From assembly GCF_001411555.2 (NCBI RefSeq), contig NC_049910.1:33581250-33645249 (forward strand): a stretch of 64,000 bases of DNA. Reading direction: 5' to 3'. Under the pieces are notes generated by a model. That model made no database searches, was not told the origin of the DNA, and saw only the letters and a list, made by a program, of their open reading frames with translations. A program made the position numbers and the translations under genes. Every line of letters starts with the position of its first letter. The stretch's first letter is position 1. The stretch comes from Juglans regia. Taxonomy: Eukaryota > Streptophyta > Magnoliopsida > Fagales > Juglandaceae. Below are positions 22,456 through 34,421 of the stretch, piece after piece.

Positions 22456-22963
22456 GCTATTAGAGCATTGGCATTGGATTAGCCAAATGCCTTTTCATCT
22501 TTAAATTTATCAAACATCATCTATATTTACTCCACATTGAATTAGCTAAATTGTTTTTATCCAAACTATAAGTTACAGTAAATCCATTCTTCTTTTCAAA
22601 TATGAAAAGAACTATAGTAAGTCTAAAAGTATTTTTTAAATTATATTATAGATATGATATTTTTATTCATATGAGATTTTACTATCTATATATATATGAG
22701 ATTATTATATTATAGATTGTTAGATTGTGAAAATAAAAATAAATATGATTTGTTGAAGGTTATTAAAGATTATGAAAATAAAATAAAAATTAATAAAAAA
22801 ATATAAATAATAAAAAATAATAAAATTTTATTATTATAGAGAATGTGATGACTAATCTAATGTAGACTTCAAGTTTTGAATGATTAGCTAAAGGTGAAAA
22901 AGTTACATATTAGTCAAAATTTAAAGAATATGATAGCCAATCCAATACTAATGCTCTAGGAAG
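22456..22963. mobile_element. MITE, TAGAGCATTGGCATTGGATTAG family
   Basis: TTAGAGCATTGGCATTGGAT at the left and the complement ATCCAATACTAATGCTCTAG at the right form terminal inverted repeats. The interior is AT-rich and non-coding. Confidence 0.65.
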
Positions 22964-23002
22964 TCATATTCAAATTTCAAATCTTTCACTAATATTCTAC
23001 GA

Positions 23003-23398
23003 GGGGGTAGTGATACACTTATATCTTCTTTAATATTATTTTATTATTCAATTTTTTTTCTCTTTTTAGTTATTTGAATTTAGATTAAAAATTTTAAAAG
23101 ATAAATTTTTTATATAATTTAGAAAAAAATAAATTCAATTAACCAACATAATCATATAGTTTAATTCAAAATAAATCTAATTTTAAAAAAATTGACTCAA
23201 AAAGTAAAAGAATGTCAATTTTTATAAAATTGAATTTATTTTTAAGTAAATTACAATATGATTACGTTAGTTGATTAAATTTATTTTCTTCTAAATTATG
23301 CAATAAGATCATTTCTTCATATTTTCAATTCAAATTTAAAGAGCAAAAAGAAAAAAATAACATAATAATAAAGGAAGCGTAAGAATATCACTATCCGT
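23003..23398. mobile_element. Fold-back MITE with long arms
   Basis: Left arm starting TAGTGATACACTTATATCTT pairs with a right arm ending AAGAATATCACTA; complementarity runs on through (T)AATATTATTTTATTATTC to ATTTGAATTT. Most of the element belongs to its own inverted repeat. Confidence 0.55.
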
Positions 23399-23399
23399 T

Positions 23400-24185
23400 A
23401 TGGACTATTAGACTCTCCATGCCTGTTTTTAGAACGTAGACCCAACAAAAATGAAATGAGCCCTTTGGAAATTAGGCCTATAACATAATTTATGATCTCA
23501 ATCGGAATTGGATATCTTAAAGTTACTAATTCTATAGCCTCAAGTACTGAAAGATAAATACGTCAAGCTAACGAGTTACGCTATAGTTTTTTTAGCTTTT
23601 AATGATGTGAAGAGATTCGCGAATAATACTAAATATTATATATGGACTCCATTTTTATCTCTCCCATGCTTTAGACTCAAGATTGGTAACTCACTACATT
23701 AATCTGGCCGGTGGAGGGATTGTCAGAAAACCGAACTATACATGCCGGACAAGACCACCCATTGCCACATGAGCTTCTCCACGCCACTGCCATCCTAAAC
23801 AAAGGGAAATAAAAAGATCATTGCTTCTTATTTTGTTAACTTTTTTCCACTTTCCATCTATTATTTGACAATGAAGTCTCTCGCTCATGCATATACAGGG
23901 ACGTTATGGATCTCTACATTGTTTGTGAAAGGAAGAGATTAAGTTTACTTTTATGAGAGACATCACTTTTATGAGAGACATCTGGGGAATGAACTATGGA
24001 AATCTGTACAAACTCTGTTTGGCTAATCTCATCTGTAACAAAGTTACAAAATGTTTTGTGAGTTAAAATGTTCAGCATTTTTTCACATGTAATGATTTTA
24101 TATATATTTGTTATTAAATCACTTTCATGTGATTTGATTTGTAATTTTTTTATTATATGAATAATGAACTATTATATTTTTTTTT
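23400..24185. other. Spacer without recognised gene
   Basis: Mixed-composition sequence. A direct repeat of ACTTTTATGAGAGACATC occurs around 23948-23982. No coding evidence. Confidence 0.35.
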
Positions 24186-24189
24186 TTGT

Positions 24190-25000
24190 GGTATATCATA
24201 TTCTTGGTGCATTAATCTAAACGCCGTTAATTAATACAATACGCCGATAACGTATTCGTAGTGACATTTATCTTAATGCCCTTAATTTAATAATTGTGTC
24301 CCAACGTACTATTGGTGGCGTTTAAATAAATACAGCTAATTTATATGATGCACTGACAACGTACTAGCAGCGACGTTTATGGTAACGCCACTATTTATAT
24401 TAGTGGCGTTTCTGGTAACACCGCTATTTGAATTAGTGGCGGTGTTTAACTAAATGTTTTTAATTTATTCAATGTGTCGCTAACATACTATTAGTGGCGT
24501 TTAAATAAATGCCACCAATTTATATGATGCGTCAGCACCATACTAGCAGCGGCTTTTATTGTAACGTTGTTATCTGTATTAGTCGCAACATTTAGATCAA
24601 TGCCGTTAATGTATTTAATGTGTCGCGCCAACGTACTATTGGTGGCGTTTAAATAAATGTCGCCAATTTATATGATGCGCCGACAATGTACTAGCAGCGG
24701 TGTTTATTGTAGCACCGCTATTTTATGCAATGGGTTGGCAACGAACTAATGGCGATCAAAACACCGCTAATTTAGAAAAGTTGACGGCGTTTAAAGAAAT
24801 GCCGCTAAATTGTATACAAACGCCGCAAAGGATATTTTCAAGTACTGGCATTTGACAAAATGCAGGTATGTGAAAATAGCGACCATCCATTACTGGCGGA
24901 TTGGTTTGCCGGCAAAAACTGCTGCTAATTAATTAGCAGCATTGTTGTGGACAGTTGCCTGCATTTATCGAACGCCGGCAATTCTGTGTTTTTGTAATGG
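24190..25000. mobile_element. CACTA-type element end with subterminal repeats
   Basis: Three related units begin at about 24306, 24485 and 24629 (CGTACTATTGGTGGCGTTTA, TTATATGATGC, TACTAGCAGCGG). GGCGTT/AACGCC motifs in both orientations continue to 24960. The segment finishes GTGTTTTTGTAATG, one base from the inverted CACTA tip (TTTTTGTAGTG). Dense subterminal repeats of this kind are typical of plant En/Spm elements. No left tip or transposase was found, so it is a fragment or a degraded non-autonomous copy. Confidence 0.55.
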
Positions 25001-25580
25001 GCCAGCAACCCCAAGCTATAACGGATCAAACCCTGGAGTATTTTCTCTGATCCCGTAGATGATGCCTCTTGATTGCTATATACATTTTAATAGTTTTCGC
25101 GTAAGCAATCAACCTAGTGCAAATTTTCTGGTGCACAATATTGTTCAATGGGTCACCTTCTCGATCATTTCCAGAGGCATTCCCCTCAGCCATATGTATC
25201 ATGGTCTATGAATCTCATATTCATTCATTTTTTTTTAAAACGATTACACGAAATTTGTGCATTTACGACTGCAAGTCTACAACTATCATTTCTCTAAATA
25301 TATACACAAGAAATCTTCTACAATAGCACAGGACTCATGAGTTTCGATCAAAGAGCTAGCATCCTTTTGTAGCTCACTAATTTATACGGGAAAAGTTGTC
25401 TTAACGCTAGCTAATTGTTCCAAGTGTCTTAGCAGAGGCGCATCCAAGTGAGGTGACCCAAAAACTTTCAGGCATTAAGGATTCTTATGATGAAAGGAAC
25501 AGGGCAAGGAAAACCTAAGTTCCAGACTGTACTGAATCCAAAATTTGTTTCCATTGGATAGCCAGCCAGAAACCTAAGTT
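25001..25580. other. Spacer and 3' flank of the glycosyltransferase gene
   Basis: Includes a fragment of the acgactAtCATTTCT MITE at about 25205-25300. The part next to 25581 is likely 3' UTR of the glycosyltransferase gene. Confidence 0.4.
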
Positions 25581-26672
25581 TCATTCTGGTTTTCTTAAAC
25601 ATCCCCCTGGGAGAAGGAACCCAAACTTATCTGCATTCTCTATCAAGTAGGCAGGTAGATGAACTGCAGAAGCTGAACGGGGTATTGATCCCATCTTTTT
25701 AATCAACTCCTTGAATGTGTACTCTTCAGGTAGCATATCAAAAAGATCATCACCTCTGCAAATGAGCTTCTGAATTCTTGAATGATCTAAGAAGTCTCTC
25801 CGCCTCACACGATCTGCATGGCTATAAGCCGTCATCTTAAACACAAACTCCTGAATACGCCGAAAGCAAAAGCTACAATGCCATCCAGCATCAGAGAAGA
25901 TAAGATCAGTTTGGCGCGAGTGCCGGTAAAAGGTGTGAGGGCCATAGATGTGGGTTGTGGCTCGCCAGCTGCTGTAGTCCACCGGGAACTCAAATGAATA
26001 CATATAGTTCCTGAGCTCGAGATGCATTACAGGTGGCACCCCATCACACCATTGCATTAGTTTCACGGTATTTGGGCTTGGTATCTCATCGGTATCTGAC
26101 ATGATAAGAACGTCACCATAGGAAATCCCCGCACGGCGAAGTAACCCAGTCATAAACCTACGTTGTTGAGCCTCAAGTTCAAATGGATCATCATGTGATT
26201 CGCGAGCTGCAAGTTGACCAGGGAACACATCATGGACAATTTTCCTCTCAGCAAAAGCAAATCGAGCCTTGTTTGAACGAAAGAAGATAGGTTTGAGATT
26301 GCCTGTGAAAGTGGTATTGGACTCGAGGATTACAAATTTTGTGACATAGGGATAAAGCTCACGCCACCTGATCTCTAGTATGTCCAATTCATTGCTGAAG
26401 ATGATGGCATCAAAAACGTTGCGGGGTTGGGACCGCAATGACCAACCATGAAGGCGGCAAAGGTGGCCCATTGATACATTTTCAGCATAATAGTGTGGAA
26501 AGCGTTTGAAGGGGGGAGGCGGTTTGTCCCATAGTGGTCTGAAAAGATAGGATATCTTCTGGCCATGAGAGAAAATTCCAATCACACAAATAGGAATAAG
26601 TATCAGGAGCGTGATGAAAACGAACTTAGGCGGTGGCCGTCTGGAGTTCAGGCGGAGAGGTCGTGGAGCCAT
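25581..26672 (-). CDS. Family-17 glycosyltransferase (GnT-III-like), single exon, 363 aa
   Basis: A Golgi type II membrane protein related to beta-1,4-mannosyl-glycoprotein beta-1,4-N-acetylglucosaminyltransferase (GT17). The short basic N-terminus ([16 protein letters not shown]) is followed by one hydrophobic anchor at residues 17-34 ([18 protein letters not shown]), then the plant-family stem [13 protein letters not shown] and HYYAENVSM. The catalytic region includes [17 protein letters not shown] (87-103), [12 protein letters not shown] and a DTDE acid cluster at 193-196 ([11 protein letters not shown]), the likely metal/nucleotide-sugar site. [11 protein letters not shown] and the end [17 protein letters not shown] are also conserved. 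Length is normal for the plant family. The intact frame and conserved motifs argue for a working gene. Plants lack bisecting GlcNAc as far as I know, so the real acceptor is uncertain. The start chosen is the only Met before the membrane anchor. Confidence 0.93.
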   Translation of the reverse strand: MAPRPLRLNSRRPPPKFVFITLLILIPICVIGIFSHGQKISYLFRPLWDKPPPPFKRFPHYYAENVSMGHLCRLHGWSLRSQPRNVFDAIIFSNELDILEIRWRELYPYVTKFVILESNTTFTGNLKPIFFRSNKARFAFAERKIVHDVFPGQLAARESHDDPFELEAQQRRFMTGLLRRAGISYGDVLIMSDTDEIPSPNTVKLMQWCDGVPPVMHLELRNYMYSFEFPVDYSSWRATTHIYGPHTFYRHSRQTDLIFSDAGWHCSFCFRRIQEFVFKMTAYSHADRVRRRDFLDHSRIQKLICRGDDLFDMLPEEYTFKELIKKMGSIPRSASAVHLPAYLIENADKFGFLLPGGCLRKPE

Positions 26673-28797
26673 GCCTTGAAGGAAAATGATTAGGAGAAGT
26701 ACTAATTAACACGTTTGTGCCAATTCAGCTACTGGAAAAATCACAGCTCTTCCAATTTCAATCAACTGCATGAAATGAACATACATGTCAGAGACACTAA
26801 AATAATTACCTCTATGAACAGATTAATGTAGAATCTAGCCGCAATGGCCAGCAGTACTGGACAATGTGAAGAGAAGAAAATGCCTACAGAAGGAAACTTT
26901 TTAGTTCAATCAATTAAGCATAAGCAATCCCTTCTTGGAGATAGATGGAAAATTTGCAGGAACTTAATACTCGTCATTCTAGACAGCCGTATTGAGCTCC
27001 AGTGTAAAGTATTCCCAGCAATTGATCTATGTGTTTCTGTCAAATTTGGCCTAAAGAAGTATTGACGCATTACCCAATACAGGTAGCAAATAACGTGGCA
27101 GTAGGAACCTCATCGAAATGTTTCAACGTCAGCACAAATTAATCTATAGAACAAAGAGAGCAAGGGTGAGAACCCTCAAATGCCATAGAAACTTCTTACA
27201 AGGAAATGGAAGAAAGGTTAATTGCCGGCCAAAAAGTGCAGAGTTTTTCATGTAAATTATAATGCCTCCTTCCATCTAATCAATGGCATTGAATGTCATT
27301 CAAATAAGAGCTCTAAGGAAAAATATTTTTGTAACTCATATTAAGGACAGAAATCTGTTACTATATATTATTTCACCAATATTTAGATGCATCTCTCTGT
27401 AGTAAGTACTGCGACGTCTTTTGGCATCCATGCATGGATCCCTGAGCCTTGCATAAGTGGCACTGTGGCATAAATATAAAATATAGAAAATGTAATAGCT
27501 GATACCCCATTCCCAGGATTCCAGGCCGTGAGAGATTCCCGAGAGAACTTTAATCTCATTGACCTATCTAGAACAATGGGAGACTTTCCAAGAGATACTT
27601 TGAAGGATCAGATTCTTTGAATAGATATTTCTATGTTGGTGTACTGTGTAATTTCAGGTTGATGTATTATTGTCCCGAAAACAAAGTCAAAAAGAAACTT
27701 TTCCCCTGTACATCATCTGTTCTCTCAGTGTACAGTGCCACCATTGTTTATTTTGTATTACATTAACCTTAACTAAATGCAGTCAGAGTTTCATAGGTAT
27801 GCTCGTAACACTATTCTAACAATTTTAATGATTATGTCAGCTACCTTTACTCTCTGTTTAGATTTCTAGAATGCTATATCTATTGGGATCGATGTTATAC
27901 AGTTATAGATAGCTTTCATCTGAAAAATTATTCAACATTCGAAATATCACTGCCTATAGAAGTCAAGATATTACAGGTTTAATTTCTTTTGGTAAATATA
28001 AATGTTAAAGGTTTAATTTGAACAAATGAGGATGAGACACACCAAAATACTTAAAAATCGAAAGAGGTTATTCATGTGACAACTGCTACATATAATCCCA
28101 TTTAAGGGAATCTCTAACATCATGATGCTAACTATTAAGAGTTGATTCTCTTATCACAACGGTACAGTGAGAATAAGTTCTGTATAAATATGCTCAACGT
28201 CCAATCTGAGCAGTATGATTAGTACTCTTGTTGACCAAGCTACACGATCGACCTATTACAAGCAAGGGATCGAGTAATCTCTAGTGTAAGAGATGAAAAG
28301 TTACCCTTAAAACAAATTAAAAGAACCAATCCTATCAGATCACACACAGATTGATTGATGTTCTATCATAATTACAACATAATAAAACATGCAAACGATT
28401 TTAATCCTGAAACCAAAAAGAAGACGAAAAGGGGGATCAAGACACTCCCTGATCCACTGCAATAGCCAATATGTCATAGGTCACTGAGTGGATTATGTTA
28501 TTTACGTAAACTTAACTATCAGGTCCAAACTTCCTTGCATATATACAGGATTCTTAGGGACCCAAGTGATAAGAGTACTGGAGCAATAATAGAACTGATA
28601 CATTTTAATTCTATGCATGATGGTGCCTAATATCCAAAAATACCATTACTCATCTGAAGGGACAACCAGGTATATGCCTATGTTTAAAAAAACAAATGTC
28701 TAAATTGAGATGGCTGAATGCTGAAACTGAACTCACTAAAAGAAAAGAAAAGAGACAGCACCAAAATATTGCCAGAAAACTAGAACCATTATATCAT
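26673..28797. other. Upstream region of the glycosyltransferase and spacer
   Basis: About 2.1 kb with few recognisable repeats and somewhat lower AT content than the deserts. The proximal part should carry the promoter and any 5' UTR of the glycosyltransferase. Open frames here (for example 26844-27065 on +) show no family features. Confidence 0.4.
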
Positions 28798-29385
28798 TGT
28801 TAGTGAAAATCTCTCTTTCGAGCCACCATTTTCCGTAAATATTTTTGTTAGAGATAAAATTGACTGGTCCAGCCCATTAAAAATCTATCACTAATAATAA
28901 CGAAAAATATAAAGTCAAAAGATAAGACCAAAAAGAGATAAGGGAAGTTGACTCATACTCCTAAAATGAAAGAGTTTCATAAGATAAGTAGGACTCAATC
29001 ACTCTAAGGAAGAAAATAAACCTCTATAAAAAGAGGAAATTTCTACAAATCGGAATGGCTCTCTACCACTTATCTACATACGAACTCCACCATGCATGCA
29101 CAGTGATTCCAAATGATCTTCTCTCAAGGGAGGCATCATCTTCAACATCCCAAAACCTTAAATTCTTCTATTGTATTGAGATATACGTGAGGCTATGAGA
29201 GATTTTAAATCGCCTATTATAATAGATTTTGCCCTCAAATATATATCCCGTGGACATAAGCTGTTATACCGAACTACGTAAATCTTTGTGTTTCTATATT
29301 TATTTTTACATGTTTATTTAGAATTTATTTTATAAATAAACATGAAGAGTATCGTATCGATGTCCGAACCATTATCTTGGGTGCT
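28798..29385 (+). mobile_element. LTR remnant (probable solo or truncated retrotransposon LTR)
   Basis: Starts TGTTAGTGAAAATC. It contains a promoter-like CCTCTATAAAAAGAGG at about 29021-29036 and a downstream tract TTTTGCCCTCAAATA ... CCCGTGGACATAAGC ... CCGAACTACGTAAATC, which is typical of R/U5 regions of plant LTR elements. A weak primer-site-like CTTGGGTGCTGGGATG lies at 29377-29392. No internal domain or partner LTR follows, and no target duplication was found. The right boundary is uncertain. Confidence 0.45.
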
Positions 29386-29545
29386 GGGATGACTCTTTTT
29401 TTTTGTACTGGCCTGTTGTACCGATTTTTATGCATTAACAGTTTTGTTATGTTTTTTTTACTAAATAGAATTCTTCTCATGTGACGTTGATTATTCTCTT
29501 GCCTATGTTAATTTCGTACAGAAGATTGCACAAATAATTAGTCTC

Positions 29546-29745
29546 ATTTGTTTTCATAACTGCTCTCAATTCATCTTATTTCATCTAATCATTATAATTT
29601 TCTCAAATTTTTATATAAAATAAAATAAATAATTCAATTTTTTCAAATATCAAAATAAAAATAATATTAAAAAAATATATTTTAATAATATTTTATATAA
29701 TTTTTAACTTTAATTTCATTTCAGTGAAAACAAACGAGGCGACAC
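29546..29745. mobile_element. MITE, GAGATGAGATG family
   Basis: GTCTCATTTGTTTTCATAAC and its complement-like partner CAGTGAAAACAAACGAGGC bound an AT-rich body with CTAATCATTATAATTTTCTC. Confidence 0.6.
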
Positions 29746-29859
29746 AAGTTGAGTTCTCCATAACCAAAAAATTTTACTTACAACCTGTTTGGGGAATCGG
29801 CGCGGAACCGTGTACTACGTCGCACGTTTGAAAATGGCATCATGTGCATTCTGAAATCA

Positions 29860-30125
29860 AGTCCCGAAACACTCCATTACCTTCACTTTGGCTCAAAGTC
29901 CTGGCTACATCACCGAACCTTCTCCCCATTCCCATCGTCTTCCCCCACAAAGTCCTGGCTACATCACCGAACCACGAACCCAATAAGCCCTGTCGTCTTC
30001 ACCGAACCACGAACCCACGAAGCCACATCACCAAACCACTTGGACTTCTACACTAGAGCCACGAAGTCGGTTCATCCCCTCCACCATATCTGAAATCTGA
30101 ACCACGAACCCATGAGTTCTGTCGT
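29860..30125. repeat. Imperfect tandem repeats of a TACATCACCGAACC motif
   Basis: AAAGTCCTGGCTACATCACC occurs at about 29896 and 29949, followed by further ACCACGAACCCA-type units to 30112. Two overlapping frames are open because the repeat lacks stops; they are not genes. Confidence 0.6.
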
Positions 30126-30135
30126 GGGCGGAAAA

Positions 30136-30159
30136 GAAAACCTTTCCCAATAAATTTTA
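30136..30159. repeat. Direct repeat flanking the cytochrome c insert (left)
   Basis: CTTTCCCAATAAATTTTA at 30142-30159 is repeated exactly at 30629-30646. Adding GAAAA plus one variable base extends the repeat to 24 bp with one difference. It is interpreted as a target-site duplication. Confidence 0.7.
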
Positions 30160-30172
30160 CGTTATGAATATA

Positions 30173-30403
<231 letters not shown>

Positions 30404-30622
30404 TCAACCGATTAGCTTTTAGCTTTTGTACTCAATTTTCTTTCCGAGGTGCAGAAAGTTGAAGAGAGAATAGGGAGGGAGGGAGGCAGGTGTTTGGCTC
30501 AAACGTGTGTTCAAGGTGAGACACCAAAGTTTCTAGGCGGCTACTATGCGGAAGAATACTCGAGAAAAATAAGGGGCGTTGGCGTGCCACAGCCACAGGC
30601 CACTCCTCCTGTCCCGTCCTTT

Positions 30623-30646
30623 GAAAATCTTTCCCAATAAATTTTA
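30623..30646. repeat. Direct repeat flanking the cytochrome c insert (right)
   Basis: Partner of the repeat at 30136-30159. On the minus strand this copy precedes the 5' UTR of the retrocopy. Confidence 0.7.
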
Positions 30647-30650
30647 TCAA

Positions 30651-31674
30651 ACTATTCACCTTAGTCTGCTTAAGTTTTAAACCAGTAAGTTTTACATTAA
30701 CACTTTGTAATTGTTTGAAACAAATTAACGTTTAAATCAAAATGGTGTCACTGTATACCGGCAGATCTACAAGTTTATCTCTTGTCATCATTTCTCTCCT
30801 TCTTGGATGGGTCTCTGAGTTCAGATCGAGCAAGTTTTTTTGTTTCAGTTTCAGTTTCCCTCCCTTCTACATATTTTTGATTTCATATATATGTTTTCCT
30901 TTCTTTTTATTAATAAAATATCAGCTGATGTGACAGTGTGTCACATCAGCCGGTTTTGCGCCAGTTCCACGCCAACAGTTGTATATAGAAGAATTAAACC
31001 AAGAAACAAAGAAGAATCCTGCAAAACCTGAACTCATCCTGACATGCACGGTTCTTCCGAGTTTTAATAAAAATAAAAATAAATACTAGCCTCGGGTGGC
31101 AGAGGCCTAATGGTTTTCAGCAACAAAAATCTGTACGAGAACATGTATAAATCCCTGATAAAAATTGTGAAGGATTTGTATAATCTTCAGAACTAGAAAG
31201 GAAAACAAACGGATGAATATGCAAATTGTTTCTCTGGGAAATGTTTAACATGCGGAGCGTCTATATATCTTGCTTAAAGCTTCAATGGAAGAAAGAGAAG
31301 CCTTCAGCTAGCCTTTAAACTTAAAACGTTTTCGTACAGTCGTGGTCCTTATGATTCACAACCTGGGGTCCGATAAAGACCCCCTCAAAAAAAGAAAAAA
31401 AACTGGGAATTAAAGAACCGTACGTGTGTTAGCCCAAGTTCATGATTTTGATTGCATGCGTTAAGAGCCGGACCTCGTTCTTTTCAGAACAAGAAGTCAC
31501 ACAAAATCGACGCGGTATAATTTGGGCGCATAAATCCCAAATATTTTCACTTTTCATTACATTACGTATATGATCATTTGAACAGACGCATCAAAGTTCT
31601 AAGCAGATCAGTTAATCAAAACTCCCAAAAAAGGAAATAAAAACTGCAGGTTTGAGAGCAAAAACAAAGATAGA
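30651..31674. other. Spacer without recognised gene
   Basis: Mixed-composition sequence, with no protein family match among the short open frames (30742-30933, 30840-31031). Confidence 0.35.
30924..30950. repeat. Short perfect hairpin
   Basis: GCTGATGTGAC and GTCACATCAGC form an 11-bp perfect stem around a 5-nt loop (AGTGT). No gene end is visible beside it; it may be the core of a small decayed element. Confidence 0.6.
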
Positions 31675-31835
31675 TCTATCATTATAATTTTTTTAAATTT
31701 TTTTATAAAATATAATAAAAAATTTAATTTTTTTAAATTTTAATTTAATTTTTTTAAATATCAAATCAATAATAATATTTTAAATTAATATTTTAAAATT
31801 TATCTAAAACCAAAAATTCTATCTCACTCCCAATT
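31675..31835. mobile_element. MITE fragment, GAGATGAGATG family
   Basis: Contains the family core (CTATCATTATAATTTTTTTA, TAAAATATAATAAAAAATTT). The ends are degraded. Confidence 0.45.
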
Positions 31836-32134
31836 CAACTGCAGGTTTAGGGAAAGTTTCCGAACAATTTTCATTAAGATATTTAAGAGGCAATAAAGAA
31901 CTGATAATTATTTGCGATAAATAAATCCGAAACAGGCGAAGGAACAACAACAAATAAATTCAAAACTCGGAGACAAAATCTAAAGGGAAAATTATTCATT
32001 AAATGAAGCCATTTTGCAATGAATTCAAGAGGCATGCAGCAGTACCTCAAAGGAGCCATGCAATAATAATACTCATTTTTGGAGTTGCAGCGGCCCCGTG
32101 ATTGTCCCCGAAGACGAATTCCCTCCACTTCCAC

Positions 32135-32180
<46 letters not shown>

Positions 32181-32475
32181 AGCGAGGCAGACGGAGACAG
32201 AGAGAGATGAGAGAACTTCGGCGACGGAGTCGAATGCCCACGTTAGATGGCGGAGTGAAGTAAGGTGACAACATGAGGAAAGTCAGCGTCCTCTGTCCAC
32301 TCAGAAGTTGCAACCCTACGGTTATAGAAAGACATCCAACAAAGCTGGGAAGCGTCGGAAACGAACAAGGAGCTAGACAACGTTAGGTCTGCATTGCAAT
32401 CCTAGAATTATCCGTTACCTGCCACCTGTTTGTAAATTACGAGAAAACTTGTAACTACTTTTAGAATATGCTCTC
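31836..32475. other. Moderate-GC spacer with (GA)n tract
   Basis: A GA microsatellite at 32139-32178 lies in about 500 bp of less AT-rich sequence. Read on the minus strand it resembles a CT-rich plant 5' UTR, followed by an open stretch of 83 codons (32134-31883) that I cannot match to any family. A transcribed locus here is possible but unsupported. Confidence 0.35.
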
Positions 32476-33412
32476 TAGGGGTAGGGGTCAATCCGACCCC
32501 CCCGCCCCCGATCTGCACTCTCTCATTGTTAGTATAAAAATTCTAATTATTTATATAAATATATTATATATATATATATATACAATTTATTAAAAACTTA
32601 AATTCAACTTCAAGTTAATGGATTGTCTTGAATTCCTAACAATATTTTAAATACCGTACCGGACGTTGTACTGATTAAAGTACTGAAATGAAATATTTCG
32701 ATATCGGTATCGTTTAAGAATAGTCGATATATAAATAAATTATATACATAAATATATATATCTAAATTATATTCTACAAAATAGTTTATATATATTAATA
32801 AATTACATATAAATACATATATATATAAATTATAAATAGTTTAATCTGAATTGAGGGTCCAAAAATAAGCTTGTAGTTTGAAAAAATGGAAAAAAAAAAA
32901 TTAAAAGTCGAAATGTCAACAGGTACGGGCCGATATACAGGCCGAAATATAGGCCGGTATAGTCGGTATTTGGGCCGATAATAATGTGTAATACCTATAC
33001 CAGACCAGTAGCCGGTATGGCATATTTCAACCGTACCGACCGTACGGTACAGTATTTAAAACAACGCTTCCTAGGCCAACCATTAAGTCTCACATTACTT
33101 AACTATCACTATTGTATTGCCTTGACCTCTTATATAACGGTTGGTCTATCAGGCTAAGGCAATTCAAAATATAACTCTAATGAGTTTATATTTTTTTTAA
33201 TGTATAAATTTCAATTTATACTTTAAATTATATTATAATTTGACTCTAAAAAATATTTTTAGATTAAAAAATATTTTAAACAATGGATTGAGCGTAGGGC
33301 GGGGTGGGGTGTGATTTCAACCCCACCCCCCGATAGCGAGATGGGGTATGAAACTCCCCCACCCGCATGGTGCAGGGCGGGGGGCGGGGGGCGGGGAGGG
33401 GGTGCCCCTGCC
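32476..33412. mobile_element. Element with GC-rich inverted ends (probable non-autonomous DNA transposon)
   Basis: The left end TAGGGGTAGGGGTCAATCCG with its C-rich tract and the right end, whose complement reads AAAGGGCAGGGGCACC before a C-rich tract, look like terminal inverted repeats around AT-rich DNA. The hAT MITE at 32640-33066 lies inside. No target duplication could be fixed. A related C/G-rich segment is at 56857-57010. Confidence 0.4.
32640..33066. mobile_element. hAT-type MITE, CCGTACCGG family, copy 2 (inverted)
   Basis: Begins CAATATTTTAAATACCGTAC and ends TACAGTATTTAAAACAACG. ATTCCTAA (32632-32639) and CTTCCTAG (33067-33074) agree at six of eight positions, as an aged 8-bp duplication would. 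The interior, including TTGTAGTTTGAAAAAATGG, is the reverse complement of the copy at 416-880. Confidence 0.68.
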
Positions 33413-33486
33413 CTTTGTTTTAGCCTAAGTACTATTTGACAGTTAGATGAGATGAGATGGTTTTTAATGAGTACGCTCCAAAACGG

Positions 33487-33702
33487 GCTAGTTTGGTTAT
33501 ACAAAATCAAACATCTCATCTCATTTCATCTTATATAATCATTACGATTTTTTCGAACTCACACATAAAATATAATAAACAATTCTCTTTTTTCAAATCG
33601 TAAAATAAAAATAATATTAAGATTTTATATTAAAACAATATTATTTTTAATTTTTAACAAAATATCTCATTTCGTTTGAACTGCATAACCAAACGAGTTA
33701 GA
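33487..33702. mobile_element. MITE, GAGATGAGATG family
   Basis: Left CTAGTTTGGTTATACAAAAT and right GCATAACCAAACGAGTTAG are inverted relatives. ACATCTCATCTCATTTCATC follows the left end. Confidence 0.65.
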
Positions 33703-33794
33703 CTTTATTGATTCTGGCTTCCTCCACAAGTAAGAACAAAGTCAGGAAAAAAAATATCTACTTCTAACACATAAAGAACATATAATTAATAGAG

Positions 33795-33915
33795 CTAATG
33801 TTATTAAAATATTATTATTATTTTAGAATTTGAAAAAGTTGAATTATTTATTATATTTTATATTGAAATTTGAAAAAATTGTAATGATGAGTTGAGATGA
33901 GTTTGGCGGAATGGG
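33795..33915. mobile_element. MITE fragment, GAGATGAGATG family
   Basis: Carries AAAGTTGAATTATTTATTAT and AAATTGTAATGATGAGTTGA but only one recognisable end. Confidence 0.45.
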
Positions 33916-34059
33916 TGGCTCAGTCTTCCATAAATAAGGAAGGCTTATTTTGAAAATAAAAATACTTTCTTTCATTTCGTACGTTTGTAATTGAAATTGG
34001 ATTGAAATATCTAACTATTCAAACTCCAACAAATGTTTTTTAACAGAAATTTCTTTATT

Positions 34060-34230
34060 AGAAATGCTACAATAGTTGTAGAGTTCATAAAAATTATGAA
34101 ACGCTTTAAAAAAAATAAGAATTACGATTAAAAAATTAATTTTTTTTATATAAATCTATTATTTACTTATTTTTTTAAAATAATTATATAATATTTATAC
34201 ACTCTACAACTATAACTACGAATATTTCTT
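34060..34230. mobile_element. MITE, GTAATGTTA/acgactAtCATTTCT family, copy
   Basis: AGAAATGCTACAATAGTTGT at the left and the complement ACAACTATAACTACGAATAT at the right, with the usual AAAAATTAATTTTTT centre. Confidence 0.6.
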
Positions 34231-34421
34231 TATTTCTTTATTTATAGTTAAACATAAAAGTAGGAATTACCTACCAAGCCCACTTGGGTGGTTGAATGCC
34301 CACTAGCCTGTAAGGGTAACACAACCACCTTTATTAATGGCCACAAACGAGGGTGATCTCGTAGCCCCAATAGCCGCAAGGTTAGTTCCGCCATCTTTGA
34401 AAACTTGCTCGGGGGTGGCTC

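Noticed and set aside
24190..25000. CRISPR-like or satellite array
   Set aside because: Repeat units are long, imperfect and few, and the end resembles a CACTA tip. CRISPR arrays do not occur in plant nuclear DNA.
28798..29385. Endogenous pararetrovirus promoter
   Set aside because: The TATA-bearing tract and downstream sequence look more like a plant LTR, and no viral coding sequence is nearby.
29842..30093. Two overlapping + strand frames of 70 and 83 codons
   Set aside because: Both come from tandem repeats of a TACATCACCGAACC motif.
31883..32134. 83-codon minus-strand frame after a CT-rich tract, resembling a 5' UTR plus start
   Set aside because: No family match and no following exons found; not enough to call a gene.
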